DNA from: Chryseobacterium sp. OV279
Lineage (GTDB): Bacteria > Bacteroidota > Bacteroidia > Flavobacteriales > Weeksellaceae
Length of the DNA stretch: 64,000 bases
Assembly (NCBI RefSeq): GCF_900128945.1
Contig: NZ_FQUD01000002.1
Location: 459,776 to 523,775 of the forward strand
Direction: 5' to 3'
The notes below the pieces were generated by a model. The model had not been told where the DNA came from and ran no database searches. It saw only the letters and a list, made by a program, of their open reading frames with translations. This document shows, piece by piece, positions 46,441 to 55,545 of this stretch; position 1 is the stretch's first letter; the number at the start of each line of letters is the position of its first letter. The position numbers and the translations under genes are program-made.

Positions 46441-46582
46441 ATTTTAACCACAAAAGAGGCAAAAGTTTTTGAACACCTTAGTTTTTTAAGTTTACATACT
46501 TTGAAAATAGAAGTTCACCTAAGTTCTATGAAAATCTTCGATTCTCAAAAGTGATAAAAATTTGTACCCAAAGGCATTTTAT

Positions 46583-47707
46583 TTATTTCTTAATAATCTT
46601 ATGAACCGTAGTATTCTTAGAGGTTTTAATTTCTACTAAATAAATGCCGGCTTTCAATGCCTGAATATTAAGCTTTGTAGTATTTCCAGTCAATAATTTC
46701 TGCCCTGATACGGTATAAATATTTACTTCTTTAAGATCTTCAGCATTCTCTATTGTGATAAAATCACTTGCAGGATTAGGGTAAATTCTGAATTCCTTTT
46801 TACTGTTTTCAGAAACACCTAAAGTCAGGTTTGAAGCTTCTCTTGGAGTGAATGGCTGTCTCTGTCCAAAGCTAAGGCCCAGCCAGTCGTTATTACCCAA
46901 CTGGATTTGCGAAAGATTGGTTTGTCCTCTCCAGCTTGAAAGATCTTTTCCTTTGAAAAGCTTCCAGGTATTGGTTCCGGATGCACTTCCTGTGAAGTTA
47001 TTGAGAGACAGAGCGCTAATTTGGTTGCTGCCTGATGTAAAATTAAAATAAGGAGCCTGCGTATGGATGAGTTGCAAAGACTGTTCAGCGGTTAAACTTC
47101 CGTTGTATTTAATTCCAAAAACGAAAGAATGAGCTTCTCCGGCGGAACTGCTGGTTCCAAAATCGATAACAACAAGGCTGGTATTGCTTCCCGTTCCTAT
47201 CCAGTTGGTGATTTGTGAAGAATTGTACCAGCCAGAATTGTAGGCCGCTACAGGAGGAGAGGGATGGGAAAGCGGAGGTGTAGTGGGAGTAAAGCCATAA
47301 CCAAAGGATGCACCATACCATTTTGCATCGACCAGTGCATCATTGTTGGCCCCATTGTTCAGGTTCATATTTTCTGCGGTAGGGCCGGACCAGGTAGACC
47401 AATAGTCTTCAAGGCTTGGAATGTGATGATTGTAATTGATGCTGTAAAGAAACCCTGACGGTATTTCTGCTTCCAGTTTTGAATCTGCTGCGTCAATAGC
47501 ATTGATGAGATCTTCCATGGTAAGGTTATTTGCATCATAACGGAAGCCCCAGGCATAGGATGTAGGATTATCGTTGTCATTAAAATCAGCGATGAAATAC
47601 GCTTTTTTAGAGCCTGTTCCTACCCAGAATTTGATGTCATTTTCTGTAAACTGGGCGGAGATTTGCTGTAGACACAGCAGCAGTAAAAAAAGATAAATCT
47701 TCTTCAT
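46583..47707 (-). CDS. T9SS-secreted two-repeat protein under a cobalamin riboswitch
   Basis: A 374-residue protein: signal peptide MKKIYLFLLLLCLQQISAQ, two related domains, and a type A T9SS sorting domain (FRIYPNPASDFITIEN ... TTVHKIIKK). Domain 1 (about 25-145) has FWVGTGSKKAYFIADFND, SYAWGFRYDA and KWYGASFGYGFTP. Domain 2 (about 165-300) repeats the order with NWIGTGSNTSLVVIDFGT, SFVFGIKYNG and DWLGLSFGQRQPFTP. No enzyme motif is visible. Because its mRNA leader is a cobalamin riboswitch, it is made when cobalamin is scarce, which points to binding or capture of corrinoids outside the cell. That is inference; it does not resemble a TonB receptor. Confidence 0.9.
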   Translation of the reverse strand: MKKIYLFLLLLCLQQISAQFTENDIKFWVGTGSKKAYFIADFNDNDNPTSYAWGFRYDANNLTMEDLINAIDAADSKLEAEIPSGFLYSINYNHHIPSLEDYWSTWSGPTAENMNLNNGANNDALVDAKWYGASFGYGFTPTTPPLSHPSPPVAAYNSGWYNSSQITNWIGTGSNTSLVVIDFGTSSSAGEAHSFVFGIKYNGSLTAEQSLQLIHTQAPYFNFTSGSNQISALSLNNFTGSASGTNTWKLFKGKDLSSWRGQTNLSQIQLGNNDWLGLSFGQRQPFTPREASNLTLGVSENSKKEFRIYPNPASDFITIENAEDLKEVNIYTVSGQKLLTGNTTKLNIQALKAGIYLVEIKTSKNTTVHKIIKK

Positions 47708-47784
47708 AATATAATTAAATTAAAGTTTTATTCCCGAAACTTTCCTTCCGGAAAAGAATACAAAGTCTCTTTCCGAAGTGAATT

Positions 47785-47945
47785 CAGATAAGGCAGGTCT
47801 CCTGGCTCGCTTCCTTAGATACGCCTTCCCGGATGGTGATCCAGTGGCATCATGTACTTAAAGTTTAAAATAGCTTACAGTTGCGGGTACAGCCCAAGCA
47901 TTGAATTTCTTCTCACTTGATTCCCTGTTAATGAACAGATGTTCA
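47785..47945 (-). promoter_or_regulatory. cobalamin riboswitch
   Basis: Read on the minus strand, the conserved core GGGCTGTACCCGCAACTGTA is at 47895-47876, followed by ATGCCACTGGATCACC, CGGGAAGGC and the B12 box GCGAGCCAGGAGACCTGCC (47810-47792). The order, spacing and sequence fit the adenosylcobalamin-class aptamer. It ends about 80 bases before the ATG of the T9SS protein. No strong terminator is visible after the B12 box, so control is more likely at translation. Confidence 0.95.
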
Positions 47946-47958
47946 GCCTTAACTGCTG

Positions 47959-47966
47959 CAAATATA
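47959..47966 (-). promoter_or_regulatory. -7 box of the riboswitch transcript
   Basis: TATATTTG on the minus strand fits TAnnTTTG. Transcription would start near 47953, just before the riboswitch aptamer. Confidence 0.6.
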
Positions 47967-48514
47967 TCATATAAATTTTTGAATGCGTTTTGTGAATTAT
48001 CTCGTTATTTATTTCTTTTGTTTAATGGTTGGATATTTTTTAGATCGTGATTTTCTGATTTAATAAAGAATAGGAGAGAAGGTTATTGATATTCGGATTA
48101 ATCTTGTGTTTAAAATTTAAAGCTGCTGATTTATTACAAAATTTACTGAATATTGATTTTATAACTGCTATACACTGACTTCGGAAAATGGAGCGTTAAG
48201 AAAATAAATGTTGTGAACGTTAAGAAAATTCTACTGTCCGAAGCGCGGGGCTGTAATTGAAACGAAGCAGAAATAGTCATTCCGCGCAAGTTTTAGAATT
48301 TTTAGAGAACAGGATTTATTTTTAGCGGAAGTTTCCAGGTCTTGAACTTTTGATTCTTTTGTTTCAAGACAAAAGAATATGATAAAATATCTGGCGTATT
48401 TTATTGAAATTTTCCAACAAAAAAGTTTAAACAAGTTGATTGTTAAAATACAATTATTATTAAATTCAAGATCAGTTTATAATCAATGTATACTTTCGCG
48501 GCATAAAAGTAACT
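47967..48514. repeat. intergenic region with dispersed repeats
   Basis: No gene is convincing. TAAAATTTAAAGCTGCTGAT followed by TTATTACAAA (48111-48140) recurs at the window end (63971-64000). GCGTTAAGAAAATAAATG and AACGTTAAGAAAATTC (48192 and 48218) form a short direct repeat. ATTCTTTTGTTTCAAGA with CAAAAGAAT (48353-48378) is an inverted repeat. The promoter of the phytase-like gene, with TATACTTTCG near 48489, is at the right end. Confidence 0.5.
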
Positions 48515-49777
48515 ATGAGAAAACTGCTGTTATCAGCGATCGTATTCACAGCGCTCGCATCGTGTAAAGATGACGACAAGATGAATAACCAGGATGTCAA
48601 TTATGCCAGGCTTCCCCAGGAATTTCCTTTCTCCAAATTAGCAACAGTCAATGGCGTGGATGTCATTAACGGAGGATTTGGTTCCGGTGCAGCGGCACAT
48701 CCTACCAGAAAGGGTGAATTTTATGTAATTACGGACCGTGGTCCCAATACAGACTATCTGAACGGGAAAAAATTTCCGGCCCCAAATTTTACCCCTACCA
48801 TCATGCATTTTAAAATTAATGCAGAAGGAAATATAGAGATCATTAAATATATCAAGCTTAAAAATCCTTCCGGCCAACCGATTACCGGTCTTCCCAACCC
48901 TGCAGGAATGGGCAGTACAGGAGAAACAGCTTATGATTCGTCAGGAAATGTTTTAGGAACAGACAATTACGGTCTGGACAGCGAGAGTATCGTTGCAGCA
49001 ACAGATGGAACATTCTGGGTATCTGATGAGTACGGACCACACATCGTTCATTACAATGCGGAAGGAGTAGAGCTGGAAAGAATCAGCCCGGTTGGTGTTA
49101 ATACCGGACCTCGAAAACTTCCTGCGGTTTTAGCTAAAAGAAGAGCGAATAGAGGAATGGAAGGTTTATGCATCACTCCGGACGGAAAGACACTGGTAGG
49201 AACGATACAGTCTACCATGTATGTCCCGACAAAAACGTTGGCCACCAATACCACTTTAACCAGAATTGTCACTTTTGATATTGCGACGGGACAGACGAAG
49301 CAATACCTGTATAAGCAGAATGGAGGTGCTTCAGACTCGGTATGTGATATTACAGCCATCAGCAGCACAGAATTCCTGGTCATTGAAAGAGACGGAAATT
49401 TCGGATCGCAGGGCGGAACCAAAAAAGTATACAGAATCAATATAGCCGGAGCTTCAGATGTGAACGGAACTGATATGACAGCCGTTGACGGAATGAAGAT
49501 CAATAACAAAGCCTTAGAGCAGTCTACATGGGATGAAATCACCAATGCCGGAATCAAACCGGTGTCCAAAATTTTAGCTGTAGATCTGGTCGCAAAACTA
49601 GGATATGAACATGACAAATTTGAAGGAATCGTTTATTTAGGAAACAATAAACTGGCCGTCTTCAATGATGATGATTTTGGAATTTTAGATGACGGAAACG
49701 GAAATCCGAAAGCTAAAATCCTGCCTAAGACCGGAAAAGTAGACAAAGGAACAATGTATGTAGTCGATATTCAATAA
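48515..49777 (+). CDS. esterase-like / phytase-like lipoprotein
   Basis: A 420-residue lipoprotein: MRKLLLSAIVFTALASCKDD has a lipobox with cysteine 17. The rest is a beta-propeller-like 'esterase-like activity of phytase' domain: GGFGSGAAAHPTRKGEFYVITDRGPN, NYGLDSESIVAATDGTFWVSDEYGPHIVHYN, RRANRGMEGLCITPDGKTLV, SSTEFLVIERDGNFGS and YEHDKFEGIVYLGNNKLAVFNDDDFG. The acidic pairs (DSES, DDDFG) fit calcium or phosphate-ester binding. The substrate is unproven. A strong terminator follows. Confidence 0.9.
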   Translation: MRKLLLSAIVFTALASCKDDDKMNNQDVNYARLPQEFPFSKLATVNGVDVINGGFGSGAAAHPTRKGEFYVITDRGPNTDYLNGKKFPAPNFTPTIMHFKINAEGNIEIIKYIKLKNPSGQPITGLPNPAGMGSTGETAYDSSGNVLGTDNYGLDSESIVAATDGTFWVSDEYGPHIVHYNAEGVELERISPVGVNTGPRKLPAVLAKRRANRGMEGLCITPDGKTLVGTIQSTMYVPTKTLATNTTLTRIVTFDIATGQTKQYLYKQNGGASDSVCDITAISSTEFLVIERDGNFGSQGGTKKVYRINIAGASDVNGTDMTAVDGMKINNKALEQSTWDEITNAGIKPVSKILAVDLVAKLGYEHDKFEGIVYLGNNKLAVFNDDDFGILDDGNGNPKAKILPKTGKVDKGTMYVVDIQ

Positions 49778-49793
49778 TTAGATTTTTTTTAAG

Positions 49794-49829
49794 AAAACGG
49801 CGGCATCGAAGATGCCGCCGTTTTTGACT
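49794..49829. terminator. strong terminator between convergent genes
   Basis: AAAACGGCGGCATC (49794-49807) and GATGCCGCCGTTTT (49811-49824) pair perfectly around GAA and end in T. It may also stop transcription of tpiA from the other side. Confidence 0.9.
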
Positions 49830-49866
49830 CTATATGTTTTAAATTCAATAGGAATTTAGCCGAAAC

Positions 49867-50628
49867 CTATGAATTGAAACCTTCAATAATTTTAGAGAAA
49901 TCCTCAAGTTTCAAAGCTGCACCCCCGATCAGTCCACCGTCGATATCAGGTTGAGAGAAAATCTCTTTTGCATTATCCGGCTTCACAGAACCTCCGTAAA
50001 GGATGGAAACCTCGTCAGCTACTTCCTGTCCGTATTTGGCAGCGATGATGCTTCTGATGTGTGCGTGGATTTCCTGAGCCTGCTCCGGAGAAGCAGTTTC
50101 CCCTGTTCCGATAGCCCAAACCGGTTCGTAAGCGATTACCACTTTTTTGATTTCTTCCGCAGAAAGAGTGAAAAGAGCAACTTCAGTCTGGTTTTTCACC
50201 ACTTCGAAATGTTGGCCTGCTTTTCTCTGCTCAAGCGTTTCACCGTTACAGTATACAGGGATCAGGCCTTTGTCAAGCGCTAATTTGATCTTTCTGTTGC
50301 AGTGAGAATCCGTTTCACCGTGGTATTGTCTTCTTTCAGAGTGCCCGATTAATGAACCAGTCGCATCGATAGATTCCAGCATATCTGCAGAAAGTTCACC
50401 GGTATAAGCACCGCTCTCATGCTCGCTCATATCCTGAGAAAATACACCGATCTCATCTTTTTCGAAGATATCTTTAGCCATCATCAAGTATAAAGAAGGC
50501 GGCGCTATCCATACTTCGCAGTTAGTGGTGTTATTGTTTTTATAGCTCAGTAATTGAATCATCAACTGTTGTGCGTCAATGACATTTTTATTCATTTTCC
50601 AGTTTCCTGCAACTATTTTTCTTCTCAT
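49867..50628 (-). CDS. tpiA: triosephosphate isomerase
   Basis: A 253-residue TIM-barrel enzyme that interconverts dihydroxyacetone phosphate and glyceraldehyde 3-phosphate. RKIVAGNWKMNKN holds the catalytic lysine, GHSERRQYHGETD the histidine, VVIAYEPVWAIGTGETASPE the glutamate and flexible loop, and ILYGGSVKPDNAKE the phosphate site. Length and motifs are normal. It is last in a minus-strand row that begins with the DUF1599 gene; a 139-base gap separates it from the S9 peptidase gene. Confidence 0.97.
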   Translation of the reverse strand: MRRKIVAGNWKMNKNVIDAQQLMIQLLSYKNNNTTNCEVWIAPPSLYLMMAKDIFEKDEIGVFSQDMSEHESGAYTGELSADMLESIDATGSLIGHSERRQYHGETDSHCNRKIKLALDKGLIPVYCNGETLEQRKAGQHFEVVKNQTEVALFTLSAEEIKKVVIAYEPVWAIGTGETASPEQAQEIHAHIRSIIAAKYGQEVADEVSILYGGSVKPDNAKEIFSQPDIDGGLIGGAALKLEDFSKIIEGFNS

Positions 50629-50767
50629 AGCCTTATATAATTAGGTAAATTATTATTTGTTATTTTATTTTTTCCAGATTTTTTTGAATTGCTAAATACG
50701 GATTTACAAAACAGAAATTTCAATCATTTAAAATCTGCAAAATTCGCAAAATCTGCGTGATATTTAA

Positions 50768-52894
50768 TTATTTATCAATCCCTTCCAGTTTAAACATAAA
50801 AGCATACACAAGCGAAATATCCTTCAGATAATCAAATCTTCCAGAAGCACCGCCATGGCCGTAATTCATGTCCGTCTTTAATAGCAATACATTTTTATCA
50901 GTTTTCATATCCCTAAGCTTGGAGACCCATTTTGCAGGCTCAAAATACTGAACCTGAGAATCATGCAGTCCTGTGGTTACTAAGGTATTAGGATATTTTT
51001 TCTTTTCAATGTTTTCGTAAGGTGAATAAGATTTCATGTAGAAATAGGCTTCCTTATTGTTCGGATTTCCCCATTCGTCATATTCGTTGGTCGTTAATGG
51101 AATACTTTCATCAAGCATGGTATTGATCACGTCCACGAAAGGAACCTGTGAAATCACACCATTCCATAAATTCGGACTCATATTCGCTACAGCACCCATC
51201 AACAGACCTCCCGCGCTTCCGCCCTGAGCATACAGATGTTTTGGTGAGGTGTATTTTTCTTTAACCAAATATTCTCCTGCATCGATGAAATCGGTAAATG
51301 TATTCTTCTTTTTCATCATTTTTCCGTCTTCATACCATTGTCTTCCCATTTCCTGGCCACCACGGATGTGAGCGATAGCAAAGGCAAAACCTCTGTTCAG
51401 AAGACTCAGCCTAGTACTGCTGAAAGACGCATCCATAGAATTTCCGTAAGATCCATATGCATAAAGAAGCAGCGGACTGTTTCCATCCTTCTTGTATCCT
51501 TTTTTATAAACAATGGAGATCGGAATTTTTGTACCGTCTTTTGCCGTTGCAAAAAGTCTTTCAGTGGTATATTCATCTTTTGCATATCCACCAAGTACTT
51601 CCTGCTGTTTAAGTAATGTTCTTTTCCCGGTCTTTAAATCCTGCTCAAATTGAGAAACAGGCGTAATCATAGAGGTATATCCGAAACGGAAATTATCCGT
51701 ATTGTATTCCGGATTTTCCAGTGAAGAAATAGTGTAAGCCGGTTCGTCAAATGTCAGCGCATCTTTCTTAGCTGTTTTTCTGTCGTAAATAACCAATTGG
51801 GTAAGTCCGTTCTGTCTTTCACTGAAAACCAGATAGTTTTTAAAAGCACTCACAGCCTGCATCAAGACATCGCTTCTGTGCGGGATAAAATCTTTCCAGT
51901 TCTCAACACCAGTTTTATCCAAAGGCGTTTCCGCTATTTTAAAGTTAAGCGCATCCTTATTCGTTCTGATCAGGAATTTGTCTTCCAAAGGCGTGATCGT
52001 ATACAAAACATTCTTCATTCTCGGCTGGAAAACTTTGAATGTTCCGTTCGGTTGGTCAGCATCCAGATACCTTGTTTCAGAAGAAGTGGTAGCTCCGGAA
52101 TAAATCAGGATGAATTTGTGATTTTTGGACTTATATACCGAAATATAATTCGTTTTATCCTTTTCCTCGTAAACCGTCACATCTTTACCAGGATCAGTTC
52201 CCAGTGTATGTTTCTTAATTTTTTCTGATAAAAGGGTAACCGAATTGTTTTCCGTGTAAAAAATAGTCTTATTATCATTGGCCCATTCTGCGGAACCTTC
52301 TGTGTTTTTAATGCCCAGATCGGTTGTTTTTCCGGTTGTTAGGTCCTTTAAAAACAAAGTATATTGTCTTCTGGAAACATCATCAACACCATACACCAGT
52401 TTGTTGTTGTCCGGGCTGATGCTGAAACCGGTAGCACTGTAATACGGGTGACCTTCCGCAAGCTTATCGATGTCCAGAAGAATCTCTTCTGGAGCAGTAA
52501 GACTTCCTTTTTTTCTGCAGTATTTGAAGTATTGTTTTCCGGCTTCTGTGCGGGTATAATAATAGTATCCGTTTTCAAAAACAGGCACCGATTCATCTTT
52601 CTCTTTAATACGGGCCTTCATCTCCTGGAAAAGTTTTTCCCTGAAAGGTTCCGTATCCTTCATCATGCCTTCCCAGTAGGTATTTTCGGCTTTCAGATAA
52701 TCAACAACTTTCGTGGAATCTTTTCCTTTTTTGAAATAATCGATCATCCAGTAATACGGATCATTCACTTTATCCCCGTGAATTTCCCGGATGTGTTCCT
52801 GCTTTTCAGCAATCGGGGCTTTTAAAGCAGGGAATTTTTGAGATTGTATCGTAGAAGCACTCATAATTAATATTCCCAGATAAAATTTTTTCAT
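50768..52894 (-). CDS. S9 family peptidase (oligopeptidase B type)
   Basis: A 708-residue secreted prolyl-oligopeptidase-family enzyme. The signal peptide is MKKFYLGILIMSASTIQSQ. Residues of about 30-430 are the seven-blade propeller (VNDPYYWMIDYFKKG; SPDNNKLVYGVDDVSRRQYT). The hydrolase domain has LLLYAYGSYGNSMDASFSST, AHIRGGQEMGRQWYEDGK, LYAQGGSAGGLLMGAVANMS (nucleophile serine in GGSAGG) and DMNYGHGGASGRFDYLKD (catalytic histidine). The acidic residues that give oligopeptidase B its dibasic specificity cannot be judged by eye. It lies 27 bases after a TerB-like gene. Confidence 0.94.
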   Translation of the reverse strand: MKKFYLGILIMSASTIQSQKFPALKAPIAEKQEHIREIHGDKVNDPYYWMIDYFKKGKDSTKVVDYLKAENTYWEGMMKDTEPFREKLFQEMKARIKEKDESVPVFENGYYYYTRTEAGKQYFKYCRKKGSLTAPEEILLDIDKLAEGHPYYSATGFSISPDNNKLVYGVDDVSRRQYTLFLKDLTTGKTTDLGIKNTEGSAEWANDNKTIFYTENNSVTLLSEKIKKHTLGTDPGKDVTVYEEKDKTNYISVYKSKNHKFILIYSGATTSSETRYLDADQPNGTFKVFQPRMKNVLYTITPLEDKFLIRTNKDALNFKIAETPLDKTGVENWKDFIPHRSDVLMQAVSAFKNYLVFSERQNGLTQLVIYDRKTAKKDALTFDEPAYTISSLENPEYNTDNFRFGYTSMITPVSQFEQDLKTGKRTLLKQQEVLGGYAKDEYTTERLFATAKDGTKIPISIVYKKGYKKDGNSPLLLYAYGSYGNSMDASFSSTRLSLLNRGFAFAIAHIRGGQEMGRQWYEDGKMMKKKNTFTDFIDAGEYLVKEKYTSPKHLYAQGGSAGGLLMGAVANMSPNLWNGVISQVPFVDVINTMLDESIPLTTNEYDEWGNPNNKEAYFYMKSYSPYENIEKKKYPNTLVTTGLHDSQVQYFEPAKWVSKLRDMKTDKNVLLLKTDMNYGHGGASGRFDYLKDISLVYAFMFKLEGIDK

Positions 52895-52921
52895 AATATG
52901 CTTTGTTTTTTGGTGTCTGGT

Positions 52922-53272
52922 TTAGGCCAAATTCCACAGATTTTTCAAAAGCCTGTAGAAAGTATGCTCCTCATCAGTCACTTTGTTATCAGCTTTGATC
53001 AGGGTTTTGGCAAATTGTGCAAATTTTACGCGCTCATCATCCGTAGAGTCGTCAAAGAAACATCTTGCGTGAAATTCAAAGTGGTCTTTCCATTCTTCAG
53101 GCTGCAAAAGAGCCAGTGTTTCCAGTTCATTGTCAAGATTCATTCTGAACGGAAATTCGTCTGCCATATACTGCTGAATCAGCATTCCTTCTTCAGGAGC
53201 AAATTCTCCGTCTACAGAAGAAAGAATCATTAAAAGATGATAACCGGCAATGGATTTATTTGATTTTTGCAT
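52922..53272 (-). CDS. TerB-like protein
   Basis: A 116-residue all-helical acidic protein resembling the TerB domain: LLMILSSVDGEFAPEEGMLI (acidic metal site), then FHARCFFDDSTDDERVKFAQFAKTLIKADNKVTDEE with a second site. TerB-type domains bind divalent metal and act with membrane partners in stress responses. No other ter genes are seen nearby. It lies just upstream of the S9 peptidase gene and may be co-transcribed. Confidence 0.75.
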   Translation of the reverse strand: MQKSNKSIAGYHLLMILSSVDGEFAPEEGMLIQQYMADEFPFRMNLDNELETLALLQPEEWKDHFEFHARCFFDDSTDDERVKFAQFAKTLIKADNKVTDEEHTFYRLLKNLWNLA

Positions 53273-53411
53273 TTGTAAGTGTATGTTTAAGTTTAGTGTT
53301 TAAATTGGATTGTTGGCAGCTGTTCTGGGTTGCGAGATACGAGGTTTCGAGGTTCGTGTTTTGTGATTCGTTTTAATTTAAAATTCACAATTCACCATTC
53401 ACTCATTCACC

Positions 53412-54524
53412 CTAATCAACATAGTCTTTTGCAGGCTGCTTGTCCACGATTTTCCCTTTCTCCAGGATGAGTACAAACGGATTGCTTCTCGCAATAGTTT
53501 TGATGGCAGTGGCGTCCATCATAGCATTTTTAATGGTTTTAAAGGTGTTGTGATCTGTAGAAACACCGTAGATGACAGCTCCTTTTTGAGTATTTACTTT
53601 AGCCTCAAGTTTCTGAATAAGATCAGCAGAAACCTCTTTTGGGTGATATGAAAATACCAGAACAGCTTTCGGTGCATTGATGATTTCGTCTGTCAGATCT
53701 ACCCCTGTAGGATCTTCAATTTTGAATTTAACGATCTCAGATTTATAACCTTCTTTCGTCAGAACAGATTCATTTTTTCCTTCCTCAATTTTCCATGGAG
53801 AACCTTCCGCCCAGTATTTTGTTTCTTTAATATAATCATCCTGATTTACCTTTAAAACTTCTCCCGTCTTTTGGTTTTTAAGGGAATAAAAAGTCTTGTA
53901 TTCAGAAGGATTTTTATTGATTTTTTCCTTTTCGGTTTTAATATTCGTTCCGATTTTATAATCACGGAAGTCGATCAGTGGTTCATGCATAATTCCCTGA
54001 GCCATAATGTAAATCATGATCACAGAAAAAAGCCCTAAAAGAGCATATCTGAACTTACCGGAAGACTCTTTCGTATTGTCGCTGCTGTACACATCTTTTT
54101 TACGGAACTCCTTTCTGTAAAGGATAAACACGATAATAAGACCGACAAGAAGCACAATGTCTTTAATAAAACTCTGCCATGGCGTAAACTTGATCGCGTC
54201 TCCAAAACATCCGCAATCCGTCACCACATTGTAATAGGCAGAATAAAAAGTAAGGAACCCAAAGAAGATACAAAGGGCAATTAACGCTGAAAGTGTAAAC
54301 TTAAGCTTCAGTTTCAGCAACAGCATAAATCCTAAGAAAAGCTCCAGTACGACCACAATGACCGAGAACAGTAGTGCAAATTTTTCCAGGAAGGGCATAT
54401 TGAAAACCGATGGCGCGAAATATTCTTCCATTTTGAAAGAAAATCCTACCAGATCCACAGCCTTTACAAAGCCGGACAGAATAAAGATAACAGCAATAAT
54501 AAAGCGTAATAAACCTTTGATCAT
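53412..54524 (-). CDS. BT_3928 family membrane protein (DoxX-like)
   Basis: A 370-residue protein of the BT_3928 family. The first 180 residues hold four to five membrane helices of DoxX type (LLRFIIAVIFILSGFVKAVDLVGFSFKMEEYF; FALLFSVIVVVLELFLGFML), with the cysteine pair CGCFGD in the loop VTDCGCFGDAIKFTPW. The rest is a periplasmic thioredoxin-like domain (APKAVLVFSYHPKEVSADLI; VIYGVSTDHNTFKTIKNAMM). An electron- or thiol-transfer role is possible. It follows the DUF1599 gene by 6 bases, a conserved pair in Bacteroidota. Confidence 0.88.
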   Translation of the reverse strand: MIKGLLRFIIAVIFILSGFVKAVDLVGFSFKMEEYFAPSVFNMPFLEKFALLFSVIVVVLELFLGFMLLLKLKLKFTLSALIALCIFFGFLTFYSAYYNVVTDCGCFGDAIKFTPWQSFIKDIVLLVGLIIVFILYRKEFRKKDVYSSDNTKESSGKFRYALLGLFSVIMIYIMAQGIMHEPLIDFRDYKIGTNIKTEKEKINKNPSEYKTFYSLKNQKTGEVLKVNQDDYIKETKYWAEGSPWKIEEGKNESVLTKEGYKSEIVKFKIEDPTGVDLTDEIINAPKAVLVFSYHPKEVSADLIQKLEAKVNTQKGAVIYGVSTDHNTFKTIKNAMMDATAIKTIARSNPFVLILEKGKIVDKQPAKDYVD

Positions 54525-54530
54525 AGTAAT

Positions 54531-55094
54531 TTATTTTTGGGTTTCGGAAATATTTTCTTTTTCAGAGAACTTGATCAGACAGAAAACAGCATAGTTCAGC
54601 ATATCAAAATAGTTTGCATCAAGACCTTCAGAAACAATAGTTTTTCCTTGGTTGTCTTCAATCTGCTTTGTTCTTAATACTTTTTGGTAAATAAGATCGG
54701 TAATGGAAGAAATTCTCATATCTCTCCACGCTTCACCATAATCATGATTTTTTCTTTCCATTAAAGCCTGAGCATCATGAGCATACTTATCGTAAAGGCT
54801 TAAAACTTCTTCCTTATTTTCATTAAAATCATTAGAAAGTCCTTTTTCAAGCTGAATAAGTCCGATAATAGAGTAGTTGACAATCGCAATGAATTCGTCT
54901 TCCTCGCTTTCATCCACCATTTTTTTATCCGTCATCTGAAGCGTACGGATCCTGTTTACCTTGATGTAAATCTGATCCGTAATAGAACTGGGTCTTAAAA
55001 CCCTCCATGCTGCACCGTAATCCTGCAATTTTTTACTGAAAAGATCACGACACTCACTGATCACTTTCCCGAACTGTACTGATGTTTTTGACAT
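54531..55094 (-). CDS. DUF1599 protein
   Basis: A 187-residue cytoplasmic protein with two repeats of the DUF1599 unit: DLFSKKLQDYGAAWRVLRPSSITDQIYIKVNRI and LMERKNHDYGEAWRDMRISSITDLIYQKVLRT. The internal duplication is easily seen (DYGxAWRxxRxSSITDxIYxKVxR). The acidic and histidine residues resemble the MazG/dUTPase-like helical pyrophosphohydrolases, but this is inference. It is divergent from folP, as in many Bacteroidota, and leads the minus-strand row with BT_3928. Confidence 0.92.
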   Translation of the reverse strand: MSKTSVQFGKVISECRDLFSKKLQDYGAAWRVLRPSSITDQIYIKVNRIRTLQMTDKKMVDESEEDEFIAIVNYSIIGLIQLEKGLSNDFNENKEEVLSLYDKYAHDAQALMERKNHDYGEAWRDMRISSITDLIYQKVLRTKQIEDNQGKTIVSEGLDANYFDMLNYAVFCLIKFSEKENISETQK

Positions 55095-55545
55095 AAATTC
55101 TCTTAATCTCCCAAATATACGAATTCGGTTTTAGGTAGCGGGAATCGGGCATTGATTTTTGTCAGAGTTTGGGTTTTGAGTTGGAGAGTTGTAGCGTCGG
55201 AGGGTTTTAGAGTCGCGGGGTGTGGGATTCTGGGTGAGAGGGTTTTAGAGTAGGAGAGTTGGTTGCTGGTTGTCAGTTGCTGGTTCTTGTCAGGGAATTT
55301 TAAAATGAAGAGATTCTAAATTTAATTTCTATCTAAAAGAATATTCGTTTCTGCGCAAGCTCTTATCAACGAATAACAAACCAGCAACTAACAACTAGCA
55401 ACTAATAACTGACAACTAGCAACATTCCACAATAAGTCTTAATTTTGCAGAATAGTATCACTTATCAATCATAAACAAAGCATGCTTTCAAACTCCGAAA
55501 TCCTCCAACCCTCCAACTCTAAGACTCTCCAACCTTTCCACTCCC
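55095..55545. repeat. intergenic low-complexity inverted words reaching into folP
   Basis: On the plus strand 55150-55290 repeats words such as GTTGGAGAGTTGTAGCGTCG and GTTGGTTGCTGGTTGTCAGT. At 55378-55425 come ACCAGCAACTAACAACTAGC and at 55495-55540 TCCTCCAACCCTCCAACTCT, the inverted styles. The second arm lies within the first codons of folP. The -7 box TAATTTTG at 55440-55447 is embedded in this region and probably serves folP. Confidence 0.65.
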
